A stretch of 64,000 nt of DNA. Origin: UBA6522 sp965205045. Its GTDB lineage: Bacteria; Pseudomonadota; Gammaproteobacteria; Steroidobacterales; Rariloculaceae. The stretch lies in assembly GCA_965205045.1 (NCBI GenBank), contig OZ242031.1, positions 3,720,001 to 3,784,000 on the forward strand, read 5' to 3'. The notes under the pieces were generated by a model, which worked only from the letters and a program-made list of their open reading frames with translations, did no database searches and was not told the origin of the DNA. The stretch's first letter is position 1, and every line of letters begins with the position of its first letter. Made by a program: the position numbers and the translations under genes. Of this stretch, positions 1-8,119 are shown piece after piece.

Positions 1-1
1 G

Positions 2-529
2 GATCCGATCATTTCACTGGTAATCGCCTTCTTCCTGGCATGGCTCTGGTTCTCGGCTGCGGGGCAGAAACTGCGCGGGTTCGAGGTCTTTGAAGTCGTT
101 CTGGCCGATTATCGACTTGTACCGGGACAGGCTGTCCCGGTCTTGGCCGTTTTCGTGATCGGTCTCGAATTGGGACTGGGTTTTTGTCTGACGTTTCCTG
201 CCATGCGGAGCTTCGCGCTGGTTGGAAGCGCACTGTTGTTGCTCCTCTACGCTGGCGCCATCGGTGTAAACCTGCGCAGAGGGCGGCGATTCATCGACTG
301 CGGCTGCATGGGTCGCGGCGGCCATCAACCTCTCAGCGGTTGGTTGATAGCGCGCAATCTCTCGCTGGCATTCCTGGCACTTGCTGGCTTGCTGCCAGTT
401 AGCGAGAGGACATTGGTCTGGTACGACGTGATCACGGGTCCAGCGGCCATCGTCCTGGCGGCGCTGCTCTACGTCGCGACCGATCGGCTGATCGCCAACG
501 GACCGGACCTGGCGCGGTTGAGGACTTGA
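2..529 (+). CDS. mauE: MauE-like membrane protein, 5-prime truncated by window edge
   Basis: The reading frame is open from the first bases of the window, so the gene starts upstream; 175 codons are visible. The product is a hydrophobic protein with about four membrane segments and a motif rich in Cys and Gly (IDCGCMGRG) between the second and third. This is the DoxX-like MauE family, an inner-membrane protein needed for assembly of tryptophan tryptophylquinone (TTQ) amine dehydrogenases, probably with the thioredoxin-like MauD in forming the many disulfides of the small subunit. The next gene, mauD, starts on its stop codon and mauA follows, which is the B-E-D-A order of the mau and aau clusters. 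The large-subunit gene should lie just outside the window. Family assignment is firm from context. Confidence 0.85.
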   Translation, partial: DPIISLVIAFFLAWLWFSAAGQKLRGFEVFEVVLADYRLVPGQAVPVLAVFVIGLELGLGFCLTFPAMRSFALVGSALLLLLYAGAIGVNLRRGRRFIDCGCMGRGGHQPLSGWLIARNLSLAFLALAGLLPVSERTLVWYDVITGPAAIVLAALLYVATDRLIANGPDLARLRT

Positions 530-1173
530 TCGTGTCGGGCGCGCTGCTGGCATCAAACATCCTGCTGTGGATTCTCGTATTGGTCATGGGCGGCGTCATT
601 CTGGCGCTGGTCCGGCAGATCGGGGTGCTGTACGAGCGGGTCGCTCCGGCGGGCGCCCTGGTGGTCGGCAGCGGCCCGAAGGCGGGCGAAACGGCGCCGG
701 AGTTCACTGTCAGCGATCTTGCAAATCTTGAGCACCGGGTCGGGGGCAGGCAGTCGGACGATCGCAGCACGCTGCTGTTCTTCCTGTCGCCGACATGTCC
801 CGTCTGCAAGACGCTGTTGCCGGCGCTCAAGTCCATCGCGCGCGGGGAAAGCAGATGGCTGAACGTGTTTCTGGCCAGTGACGGCGCGCGCAAGGAGCAC
901 GAGGCGTTTGTCTCGGAGTATCGGCTGCAGCAGTTTCCCTACCTGCTTTCGTCTGAACTGGGTCTGGGCTACCGTGTCGGGCGTCTGCCCCATGCGGTGC
1001 TGATCGATCCGGAGGGCATCATTCGATCGACCGGGCTCGTGAACTCCCGGGAGCACCTGGAGAGTCTGTTTGAAGCCAACGAGCGGGGTGTGGCAACCTT
1101 GCAGGACTACATGGCCGCGAAAGATGCCGCGAAAGATGCCGCGGAGAATGCGGCGGAAGAGGAGGTCGCCTAG
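526..1173 (+). CDS. mauD: MauD-like thioredoxin-fold protein for TTQ enzyme maturation
   Basis: The 215-residue product has an N-terminal membrane anchor (about residues 7-30) followed by a periplasmic thioredoxin-like domain. The active-site motif is CPVC at residues 91-94, preceded by a FFLSPT strand typical of MauD, and a cis-Pro-like LPHAVLI lies near residue 155. MauD is required to make the six disulfides of the amine dehydrogenase small subunit. The C-terminus is a low-complexity Ala/Lys/Asp/Glu tail with a repeated AAKDA unit. The likely start is TTG at 526 or GTG at 532, overlapping the mauE stop, so translation is coupled. The stop codon overlaps a possible GTG start of mauA. Confidence 0.85.
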   Translation: MIVSGALLASNILLWILVLVMGGVILALVRQIGVLYERVAPAGALVVGSGPKAGETAPEFTVSDLANLEHRVGGRQSDDRSTLLFFLSPTCPVCKTLLPALKSIARGESRWLNVFLASDGARKEHEAFVSEYRLQQFPYLLSSELGLGYRVGRLPHAVLIDPEGIIRSTGLVNSREHLESLFEANERGVATLQDYMAAKDAAKDAAENAAEEEVA

Positions 1174-1229
1174 TGGCGGGGCGTCAGGCTCGCTCCGGCA
1201 CGGCAGCAACTTACGGAACAGGATTGGAC

Positions 1230-1772
1230 ATGGACCCAGCGAACTGGTTTGACCGCAAATTCGAAACCGGCGCGAGACACCTGGCCCGACTGACGTCGCG
1301 CCGCAGCTTTCTGACTCGCCTGGGCACACTGCTGGTGGGTGCGGCATCCATCCCGCTGCTGCCGCTGTCCCGGGCGTCGGCGCAGGCCGCGGATGCCGGA
1401 TTCAAGGACCCCGACATCGACGGGGGCGAAGGCGATCCCACGAACTGCAATTACTGGCGCTACTGCTCCATCGACGGTTTCATGTCGCCGTGCTGCGGTG
1501 GGTCGGCGTCGTCCTGTCCGCCGGGAACCGAGATGTCCGCCGTCACCTGGATCGGCACCTGCCGGAACCCGGCCGACGGCAACGACTACCTGATTTCCTA
1601 CAACGATTGCTGCGGCAAGAGCCCGTGCGGACAGTGCTTCTGCAACAACAACGAAGACGACATGCCCGCCTACGTCACCGCCCGGTCGAACAACATCAAC
1701 TGGTGCCTGGCCCACAGCACCACGGCCTACAACAGCACCGTTGCGCTGGTGCTGGGACGGGCTGACGGCTGA
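1230..1772 (+). CDS. mauA: TTQ amine dehydrogenase small (beta) subunit precursor
   Basis: This is the catalytic light chain of methylamine or aromatic amine dehydrogenase. From the ATG at 1230 it has 180 residues; an in-frame GTG at 1173 would add 19. A twin-arginine signal (SRRSFLTRL) precedes a hydrophobic stretch and an ASAQA cleavage region. The mature part is very Cys-rich (NYWRYCSIDGF, CCGG, DCCGKSPCGQCFC). The two Trp residues that form TTQ are recognisable in VTWIGTC and INWCLAH, and the Asp residues used in cofactor formation and catalysis lie in SIDGF and YNDCC. The enzyme oxidises primary amines to aldehydes in the periplasm and passes electrons to a cupredoxin or cytochrome c. 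Whether the substrate is methylamine or an aromatic amine cannot be settled here, but the following cytochrome gene and nearby aromatic genes favour the aromatic type. Confidence 0.92.
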   Translation: MDPANWFDRKFETGARHLARLTSRRSFLTRLGTLLVGAASIPLLPLSRASAQAADAGFKDPDIDGGEGDPTNCNYWRYCSIDGFMSPCCGGSASSCPPGTEMSAVTWIGTCRNPADGNDYLISYNDCCGKSPCGQCFCNNNEDDMPAYVTARSNNINWCLAHSTTAYNSTVALVLGRADG

Positions 1773-1781
1773 GCGGGCGCC

Positions 1782-2279
1782 GTGCGGACCGCGTCGGCAG
1801 TCGTGGCGTCGCCGTTCGGGGTGCGGCGGCGCGGCCGCTCCATTGGAGCGTGGGCCGCGCTCGTGATGCTGACGCTGTGGTTCGGGCTGTCGGCGACGGA
1901 CTCCCGGGCGGCCGGTTCGCCCCAATTCAACTACATCCTGCATTGCCAGGGATGCCACCTGGCCGACGGCCAGGCGACGCCCGGGAAAATTCCGACCCTG
2001 GCCGGGGCCGGCAAGTTCCTTGCGGTGGAAGGGGGCAGGGAATTCCTGGTGCGCGTGCCGGGAGTCTCGTTGTCGATCATTCCCGACGGTGAACTGGCGG
2101 AACTCATGAACTGGATGCTCTATCGTTTCAGCGCCGAAGACATGCCTGCGGAATTCGAGCCGTACACCGCCGAGGAAGTCGACCGCTACCGGCAGGAGCC
2201 CCTGGTCGAAGTGGAAACGGTCCGGGCCGGACTTCTGGACGCCTACGAAGAAACGCGAGACCGCACCGCGGCGCCGTAG
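1782..2279 (+). CDS. monoheme c-type cytochrome of the amine dehydrogenase cluster
   Basis: The 165-residue product has an N-terminal signal or anchor (about residues 20-44) and one heme motif, CQGCH, at residues 55-59. Methionines in the ELMNWM and EDMP segments are candidate axial ligands. A GTG at 1782 is the assumed start, nine bases after the mauA stop; a later GTG/ATG near 1863 would leave a shorter signal. The position directly after the small-subunit gene matches the small cytochrome reported in aromatic amine dehydrogenase (aau) clusters, so it is probably the electron acceptor or part of the electron path from the TTQ enzyme. The C-terminal 30 residues are charged and show no second heme site. 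Confidence 0.8.
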   Translation: MRTASAVVASPFGVRRRGRSIGAWAALVMLTLWFGLSATDSRAAGSPQFNYILHCQGCHLADGQATPGKIPTLAGAGKFLAVEGGREFLVRVPGVSLSIIPDGELAELMNWMLYRFSAEDMPAEFEPYTAEEVDRYRQEPLVEVETVRAGLLDAYEETRDRTAAP

Positions 2280-2371
2280 GATTGGCGGACACGCCGCGGG
2301 ACTCGCAGCCTCGCCGCAGGACCTGATGCAATATCCGGGCGGACTGTTTTACAATGGGCGCCAGTCTTTGC

Positions 2372-2447
2372 GCGGGTGTAGCTCAGTTGGTAGAGCGGCA
2401 CGTTGCCAACGTGCAGGTCGACGGTTCAAGCCCGTTCACCCGCTCCA
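2372..2447 (+). tRNA. tRNA-Gly(GCC)
   Basis: A complete cloverleaf can be drawn: acceptor GCGGGTG pairs with CACCCGC, the D arm is GCTCAGTTGGTAGAGC, the anticodon stem GCACG/CGTGC encloses loop TTGCCAA with anticodon GCC at 2405-2407, and the T loop is TTCAAGC. The CCA end is encoded (2445-2447). A gene remnant starts within about 25 bases of its 3-prime end. Confidence 0.97.
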
Positions 2448-2469
2448 ACTTTTCCCGGCCGGCACGCAG

Positions 2470-2658
2470 CGGTGGGTCACGGAGTGGTTCAGGCTCAGCG
2501 AAGATCGTACACGGCTGCTGATCGACTTTCGCGTCGAGGACCCGGAGTATTTGGCGGAGACCTTCACCGGAACGGGTGCATGGGTCTACATGCCGGAACT
2601 GGAACCGATCGGCATCGGCTGCGGTCCGGAGGTCTCACGCCGTGCCTGGGGGCACTAG
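2470..2658 (+). pseudogene. C-terminal fragment of a secreted 'DLSGVW ... EDPEYL' family protein
   Basis: Directly after tRNA-Gly an open frame encodes about 60 residues containing VTEWFRLSEDRTRL, FRVEDPEYL and a WVYMPELEP segment, ending at the TAG at 2656-2658. This pattern is the C-terminal end of a family of secreted hypothetical proteins common in marine proteobacteria, whose N-terminus has a signal peptide and a DLSGVW motif. No start codon, signal peptide or N-terminal half is present, so it is a remnant. A matching N-terminal half of the same kind of protein is found at 44838-45155. Function is unknown. Confidence 0.6.
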
Positions 2659-2709
2659 GCGCCGGGATTCCGGACACAGAACCATTTCAGGCAGGGGCAT
2701 TGGACGACC

Positions 2710-3042
2710 GTGGAACTCTTTAGCGGCCTGTTGCTGACCCTGGTGGTGCTCGCCATCGCCGGGTTCGTCGCACGCGAACTGATCATCGAAGATTCCGGCG
2801 GCGCACTCAGGAAATACCTGGGCGATTCTCCCGCGGTCGAAGCCCCCATGCTGGGCAAGCGCGGGATCGTTGAGAACAACACGGGCGAACTGATGCGGGT
2901 GCGAATTGAAGGCGAACGCTGGAGCGCAAACCCGATTGCGGACGCGGTACTGCCCGCCGGAACGCCGGTCCGCGTCACCGCCGTGAACGGACTGGTGCTT
3001 GACGTGGAAGAAGTCACCGACGGAGACGATGCTGACGAATAA
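2710..3042 (+). CDS. short NfeD-like protein (membrane anchor plus OB-fold domain)
   Basis: The 110-residue product starts with GTG at 2710. Residues 1-22 form a membrane segment; residues 45-100 match the NfeD C-terminal OB-fold pattern: a GKRG turn, then VRIEGERWSAN, then a GTPVRVTAVNGL strand. NfeD proteins act with stomatin-like proteins and sometimes with a ClpP-class protease in membrane quality control. No stomatin gene is adjacent. This short single-anchor form is common. The gene is monocistronic in appearance and convergent with the NatB-like gene. Confidence 0.7.
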   Translation: MELFSGLLLTLVVLAIAGFVARELIIEDSGGALRKYLGDSPAVEAPMLGKRGIVENNTGELMRVRIEGERWSANPIADAVLPAGTPVRVTAVNGLVLDVEEVTDGDDADE

Positions 3043-3131
3043 GCGCCTTCGCCGGATTCCCGGGGGCCGTTCGACCAGATCCTGCCGAGGCCTTGCTGGC
3101 TGTGTAACCGGGTAGCTCGGCGAGCTTCGGC

Positions 3132-4319
3132 TCAGCCCAGGATGCGCTCCCGCTCGTACAGTCGAACGGCCGCATAGGCCAGCAGCGCGCCCAGCAGCAG
3201 CGTCGTTGCGAAGGATACCGCCAGCATGGGCGCCTCGATGGGTTCCGCGCGGATCAGGTTGGTGATGAGCAGGTGCTGGCTGAGGCTGGGAACGGCCATG
3301 AGCGCCAGCGAGGGCCGCACGTTCAGAATCGACGCGACGATCAACGGCAGGGTCGGTACGAGGATGACGAACCCCAGGTAGCTCTGGGCTTCCTTGTAGC
3401 TCTTCGTGAAGGACGCCACGACGGTCATCAGCGCCGCACCGAGAGGCGCGAACGGCACAAGCACCAGGAAGGCCGTCAACGCCGTTACCAGGCCGAAAGA
3501 CGTACTCATGCCAAGTTCGTCAAGCGACATGTAGGGTAAGGCGACAGTAAAGCAGATCAGCGTCAGCGCGAGCGAAAGGAGCATGTACGCGGTCGTGGCG
3601 CCCATTTTTCCCAGGATCAGGCTCGAGCGCGGAACAGGCGTCGCCAGAAGCGGCTCGAGTGACTTGCGCTCGCGTTCGCCAGCCGTGGTGTCGGTGGCCA
3701 GGTACAGTCCCCCGATCAGGGTCGAGAACAACAGGAAGTAGGTCAGCATCCCGAGCAGAACGGAGGAGCGCTCTTCCGCGGTTGAAACATCGAAGTTGTC
3801 GATGATCAACGGGCGCACGACGGCGGGGTCGAGGCCCCGGGCCAGCAACCGCAGGCTTCCGATCTGCTGGGAGTAGGCGCTGATCGACCCGCGGACGCGG
3901 CCGACCCGCTGGTCCGAGGCGGTGTCCGATTCGTCATACACCAGGCTGACATGGGCGCCGGCCTCGCTTGCCAGATCCTCGCCGAAGGATTCGTCCACGA
4001 ACACGACGACCTCCTGCTCGCCGTTGCGAACCGCACCGATGGCTTCATCGATGCTGGCGAGGTCGTGCCCCTCGGCGGCGGAAATGCCGCGGCTGGCGAG
4101 AAATGCAACCAGATTGTCCGCGTACCCGGCGCCGATGACCGGCACGTCGATCGGCCGGTCCACCGACGATGTGACCCGGGAGATCGAGACGTTGAACATG
4201 ACGACCAGGAGTATCGGCCCCATGAGCGGACCGAGGAGGGTCGATGTCAGGAGCGTGCGCCGGTCCCGCGAATTGTCGAAGATCTCCTTGCGGCAGACCG
4301 TGAGAATCGCCGACATCAT
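3132..4319 (-). CDS. ABC-2 type (NatB-like) transporter permease
   Basis: The start chosen is ATG at 4319, overlapping the stop of the ATPase gene by four bases (ATGA); a longer open frame upstream is only a shadow of that gene. The product has 395 residues: one membrane segment near the N-terminus (after RRTLLTSTLLGP), a large extracytoplasmic domain of about 150 residues, then five or six membrane segments. A GERERKSLEPLLATP motif before the second hydrophobic block is typical of NatB/CcmB-like ABC-2 permeases. NatAB systems export sodium or other small cargo. The permease, ATPase and peptidase S33 genes form one leftward operon. Confidence 0.8.
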   Translation of the reverse strand: MMSAILTVCRKEIFDNSRDRRTLLTSTLLGPLMGPILLVVMFNVSISRVTSSVDRPIDVPVIGAGYADNLVAFLASRGISAAEGHDLASIDEAIGAVRNGEQEVVVFVDESFGEDLASEAGAHVSLVYDESDTASDQRVGRVRGSISAYSQQIGSLRLLARGLDPAVVRPLIIDNFDVSTAEERSSVLLGMLTYFLLFSTLIGGLYLATDTTAGERERKSLEPLLATPVPRSSLILGKMGATTAYMLLSLALTLICFTVALPYMSLDELGMSTSFGLVTALTAFLVLVPFAPLGAALMTVVASFTKSYKEAQSYLGFVILVPTLPLIVASILNVRPSLALMAVPSLSQHLLITNLIRAEPIEAPMLAVSFATTLLLGALLAYAAVRLYERERILG

Positions 4320-5041
4320 GAGGGATCGCCTCCGATGGCCGAAACGAAGATTTCCTCCAGGTCCCGGTTGCCGAACCGGTCCGCCAGTTCCATGGGTGTT
4401 CCCTTGGCCGCGATCCTGCCGTGGGCGATGATCACCAGGTCGTCGGTCAGCGCCGAGATCTCCTGCATGATGTGGCTGGAAATCAGGATGCAGCGGCCTT
4501 CCCGGGCGAGTTCCCGCAACCACTTGCGAAGCTGGCGAACGGCCATCACATCGAGCCCGTTGGTCGGCTCGTCGAGCAACAGGTGATGCGGTTCGTGGAC
4601 GAGCGCCCGGGCGAGCGCCACCTTGGTCCGTTCGCCTTGCGAAAACCCGTCGGCCTTGCGGTCCGCCACGTCACCGAGATCGAGTCGCTGGACGAGCCGG
4701 TCGATTCGCCTTGCGAGTGTTGCGCGGTCCACGCCGCAGAGCAGTCCGAAGTAGCGGATGTTCTCGATGGCCGTGAGATGGGGATAAAGGCCCGCGCCGT
4801 GGGGCAGGGTCCCGATGATCCCGCGGACAGCCAGGGAGTCGCCCGAAACGTCGATGCCACCGACGCTCGCGGTACCGTGGCTTGGCCGCAGCACGGTCGA
4901 GAGTATTCGCAGACAAGTGGATTTGCCCGCGCCGTTGGGACCCAGCAGACCGGTAATCTGCCCGTCCCGGGCGCGAAAACTGACCTCGGAAAGTGCGGCA
5001 ATCCTGCCGAATGCCTTGCTGAGCGAGTCGACCTGGATCAC
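4316..5041 (-). CDS. NatA-like ABC transporter ATP-binding protein
   Basis: The 241-residue ATPase shows Walker A GPNGAGKST at about residues 34-42, a Q-loop region, the ABC signature as FSQGERTKVALARAL, Walker B LLLDEPTNGLD near residue 160, and the switch His in SSHIMQE. It belongs to the NatA/CcmA-like subfamily that partners ABC-2 permeases. Its stop overlaps the permease start, and it begins 32 bases after the stop of the secreted peptidase, so the three are co-transcribed. Substrate is not shown by the sequence. Confidence 0.85.
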   Translation of the reverse strand: MIQVDSLSKAFGRIAALSEVSFRARDGQITGLLGPNGAGKSTCLRILSTVLRPSHGTASVGGIDVSGDSLAVRGIIGTLPHGAGLYPHLTAIENIRYFGLLCGVDRATLARRIDRLVQRLDLGDVADRKADGFSQGERTKVALARALVHEPHHLLLDEPTNGLDVMAVRQLRKWLRELAREGRCILISSHIMQEISALTDDLVIIAHGRIAAKGTPMELADRFGNRDLEEIFVSAIGGDPS

Positions 5042-5073
5042 GGCAGGTATGAATTCGTCGGGAACACGGCAGA

Positions 5074-6546
5074 TCAGGGCCCGGGGCCGGCCGCGCTGAG
5101 AAAGATGGGCATTGGAATGACGCGATCGAGACAGCCGGCGTCGAGACTATCGATCGCCGCCGCTTCGACGAACGCCTGCATCAGATCCGGAACGCAGCCG
5201 ACGGGCGCCATCCCGTGACCCTTGCCGGGGCCGATCAGGTGGAGTGCGTTGCTGAACCCGCCGGCGATGACGTCCTCACCGTACCGGGACGGGGTCGCCG
5301 GATCGTTCTCGCCGGACAACAGGAGGATCGGGTGTGCGCTCGCCAGCGGTTCCTTGAAATCCGGGTCGACGTTCCCCTGCGGCCAGAGTCCGCAGATGGT
5401 ATTCAAGGCATCGACGATGGACGTGCCCAGATAGGCGTCGGCATGCGCGGTGGAAGTCTCCGCCGTCTCGAAAGGATAATCCTCGGCGCATATCACCGAG
5501 TTATGCATGGGAAAGCTGATCGCTCGTTCCGAATCGCTCGTGATCATTTCGGCTTGCGCGAGCAGCATTTCGAAGCGCCCGTTCGCGGCCTCGTGGACGA
5601 TCAGCGGCAGAAGCGCCGCCGTCGTGTCGGAGTAGCTGAAAAGGCGGGTGACGCCCATCAGGTATTCGTCGGTGACGAGGGTTTCTTCCATCTCTCCCGT
5701 CGCCGTGTCTCTCACTGCGACAAAGACCGGCGACTCCCGGGTCCGGGACATCAGATCGTCAAACACGGAAGCGATATCGCCGAAACGCGCAGCGCAGGCG
5801 TCGTTCCCGGCGCAGCGCCCGAACACGCGGTCGAGGGCCGCCTGTGCGTTGATCGCCATTTCCGGCCCCAGCGTAAGCGTGGGCGGAACCACACCGTCGA
5901 GGATTACGGTGCGGACGCGCTCGGGAAAGCGCCGCAGATAGTGCTGGGCCACGCGAGTGCCATAGGACACCCCGTAGATGTTCCACTGCTCGACGCCGAG
6001 TTCACGTCTCACCGCGTCGAGGTCCCCTACGGCCACGGACGTAGTGAACAATCCGGGGTCGCGTTCGAGCGCCGCCAGGCAGTCGGCCGTCAGGCTCTCC
6101 AGAAGATTCTCGTCCGCTATCTGAAAATCGAATTCGGCGGGCAGATCGCATTCGAACCCTGCCGCCGATCGTCCGGTGCCGCGCTGATCGACCAGGATGA
6201 GGTCCCGATCGCGCCGGATGGGCGCGAACACGCCCCGGTGCTGCATGTAGAAGTCCACGGTGCTCTGCCCGGGACCGCCCGTGATCAGTAGCAGGGGATC
6301 GGGGAGGGGATTGGCGACCTGCGAAGGAATCCTGGCGACAAAGAGATCGAATGTCCCCCCGCCCGGTGCGTCCGGATCGAGCGGGACAGCAACCGTCGCG
6401 CACCGGGCGTAACGTTTCGATATGCCGGCGACTTCGAGCAGGCAATTGGATTCCTCCAGTTCGGCGACCGACTGCCCGGGCGCGACGCCAATGATGATCG
6501 CGAAGGGGATGGACAGACCGAACCGGACCCGAGTGAGTTGCCGCAT
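5074..6546 (-). CDS. secreted alpha/beta-hydrolase, peptidase S33 (TAP-like)
   Basis: The 490-residue product has an N-terminal signal peptide (residues 1-28) and an alpha/beta-hydrolase fold of the tripeptidyl-aminopeptidase/proline iminopeptidase group. Visible landmarks are the oxyanion GGPGQS near residue 90, LVDQRGTGRS near 120, the nucleophile elbow GVSYGT (Ser194), the acid in LSGENDPATP, and the His in GKGHGM. Several Cys residues in the cap suggest disulfides, as expected for an exported enzyme. It heads the operon with NatA and NatB; the same arrangement recurs in other proteobacteria, but the substrate and the link to transport are unknown. Confidence 0.8.
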   Translation of the reverse strand: MRQLTRVRFGLSIPFAIIIGVAPGQSVAELEESNCLLEVAGISKRYARCATVAVPLDPDAPGGGTFDLFVARIPSQVANPLPDPLLLITGGPGQSTVDFYMQHRGVFAPIRRDRDLILVDQRGTGRSAAGFECDLPAEFDFQIADENLLESLTADCLAALERDPGLFTTSVAVGDLDAVRRELGVEQWNIYGVSYGTRVAQHYLRRFPERVRTVILDGVVPPTLTLGPEMAINAQAALDRVFGRCAGNDACAARFGDIASVFDDLMSRTRESPVFVAVRDTATGEMEETLVTDEYLMGVTRLFSYSDTTAALLPLIVHEAANGRFEMLLAQAEMITSDSERAISFPMHNSVICAEDYPFETAETSTAHADAYLGTSIVDALNTICGLWPQGNVDPDFKEPLASAHPILLLSGENDPATPSRYGEDVIAGGFSNALHLIGPGKGHGMAPVGCVPDLMQAFVEAAAIDSLDAGCLDRVIPMPIFLSAAGPGP

Positions 6547-6863
6547 CGGCGTTGCTATTTGCCGCCGGAGGGTATGCCCGGCAGCGACGGGGCCGAACAG
6601 GGCTTCCTTGCGGATGCCGGAGCGATCTCGGGATGTTCGATGAGATTGACACGAAGTGCGTTCCGCATCGCTTTCTCCAGGGCGGGGAGCAATAACGCGC
6701 GAACCTTACTACAGCCGGAGCGCTCACTACCAGTTGCATTTCTGGCCAATATGCGTGAATTCTCGGGTCTGCATGGACTGGGTACCCACACGCGCGGTTT
6801 GACGGCGCACAGGGTCAAGGGCAGGATTGCGCGCCACAGGCAAACGAGGAGGATTGTCTCGAT
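6547..6863 (+). other. divergent intergenic region
   Basis: This 317-base stretch separates the leftward peptidase operon from the rightward amidohydrolase gene and must contain both promoters. A GAGGAGG ribosome-binding site lies just before the amidohydrolase ATG. I see no convincing gene in it, and no promoter that I can place with confidence. Confidence 0.5.
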
Positions 6864-7850
6864 ATGAAATTCGACCTGCATACCCACTACTATCCGCCGC
6901 ACTACTTCGACTCGATACGGGACCTTGGTACGGAGTTCTCGTTTGCTACGGGTATTGCGGGCAACACCCTGCTGAAGTATCGGGGGACACGATTCTTCAG
7001 CATCACCCCGCCCATGACCGACCCGAAACTGCGCATTGAGGACATGGATCGGGTAGGAGTCGATGTCCAGGTCGTATCGGTGTCGACGCCCAATGTCTAT
7101 TTCACCGACGCGGAGCATCAGCCTGCGGTCGCGTCCCGCCTGAACGATGCGTATGCGGAATTGATCGCGGCATACCCCGCTCGATTCAAGGGATTTGCCT
7201 CGATACCGATGGACAATCCCGATGCAGCGCTCAGCGAACTGGAGCGCGCCCTGGACGTGTTGAAGCTCAATGGCGTCATCCTGCAGAGCAACTTGTCCGG
7301 CGCCCCCCTGACCGACCCGCGGTTCCGGCCCTTTTTCGAGGAGGCCAACCGGCGCGAGGTCTGCATCTTCATTCATCCCATCCTGCCGGCCGACCCGGAG
7401 CCATTCGCCGAATATTGTCTCGGGCCGATTGTCGGGTTCCCCGGCGACACGACCCTGGCGGTGGCGAAGTTGTGCTATTCGGGCATGCTCAGGGAGCTAC
7501 CGGACATTCGCTGGATGATCGGGCACGCCGGCGGCACGATTCCTTGGCTGATGGAGCGTTTGGATAACGGCTACCGCGATTTCCCGGAGTGCCGCGAGAA
7601 CATCGACGAGCTGCCCAGCGTCTACCTGAAGAAGCTCTACTACGACACTGTTACCTTCAGCCAGCACACGCTGAAGATGCTGCGGGGCATGGTGGGTGCT
7701 GACCACATGGTCATGGGCAGCGACTACCCGCATTACCTCGGTTCGATCGACCGCGCCGCGAGTTCGCTCCAGGAAATGGAGGCCAGCGACTCGGACAAGG
7801 CGTTGGTGTTTTCGGGTACGGCGCAGTCAATCCTGAACAACGTCGAGTAG
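6864..7850 (+). CDS. amidohydrolase family 2 (ACMSD-like) metal-dependent hydrolase/decarboxylase
   Basis: The 328-residue product begins with the metal-binding HxH pair (DLHTHYYP, His6 and His8), followed by a TIM-barrel with ligand candidates in IFIHP, IGHAGGT and the terminal Asp in MGSDYPH. This is the PF04909 family, which includes aminocarboxymuconate-semialdehyde decarboxylase, 6-methylsalicylate decarboxylase and gamma-resorcylate decarboxylase. A strong GAGGAGG site precedes the ATG. It is transcribed towards the LigAB dioxygenase genes, suggesting a role in the same aromatic pathway, for example decarboxylating a ring-cleavage intermediate or the aromatic substrate. The exact reaction cannot be read from the sequence. 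Confidence 0.82.
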   Translation: MKFDLHTHYYPPHYFDSIRDLGTEFSFATGIAGNTLLKYRGTRFFSITPPMTDPKLRIEDMDRVGVDVQVVSVSTPNVYFTDAEHQPAVASRLNDAYAELIAAYPARFKGFASIPMDNPDAALSELERALDVLKLNGVILQSNLSGAPLTDPRFRPFFEEANRREVCIFIHPILPADPEPFAEYCLGPIVGFPGDTTLAVAKLCYSGMLRELPDIRWMIGHAGGTIPWLMERLDNGYRDFPECRENIDELPSVYLKKLYYDTVTFSQHTLKMLRGMVGADHMVMGSDYPHYLGSIDRAASSLQEMEASDSDKALVFSGTAQSILNNVE

Positions 7851-7891
7851 TTGGAGTCGGCGAAGTTAATAAGCGGCAGTGGCAGCGCGAA

Positions 7892-8074
7892 TTATGCGAA
7901 CACGCCATGTTCGAGCCGCGTCAGCGCCTCGTCAACCGCCTGCACGCCAGTGTCAGATTCCAGCAGAGCCAGCGGCGTCTCGCCGCACAGAGTCCGATTC
8001 GGCAGAGAAAGCCATGCCTCGGCCTGTTCTTCAGTATCGAACACGGCGAGCGCGTGCTCCAGCACCTCGCGCAC
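7892..8074 (-). pseudogene. orphan MbcA/ParS/Xre antitoxin toxin-binding domain (DUF2384) fragment
   Basis: A 60-residue frame, opening with GTG at 8074, carries the complete C-terminal domain of Xre/MbcA-type antitoxins: REVLEHALAVF, EEQAEAWLSLPNRTL, a GETPLALLES turn and GVQAVDEALTRLEHG. The usual N-terminal helix-turn-helix part is absent; upstream the frame continues only as non-homologous codons towards the dioxygenase gene. No RES-domain toxin follows. It is therefore an antitoxin remnant lodged between two convergent genes, though a short functional antitoxin cannot be excluded. Confidence 0.6.
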
Positions 8075-8119
8075 GCGTGGTGAGTGGTGAATTGGCGAGC
8101 AGCTTGAGTCCGCCCGGTT

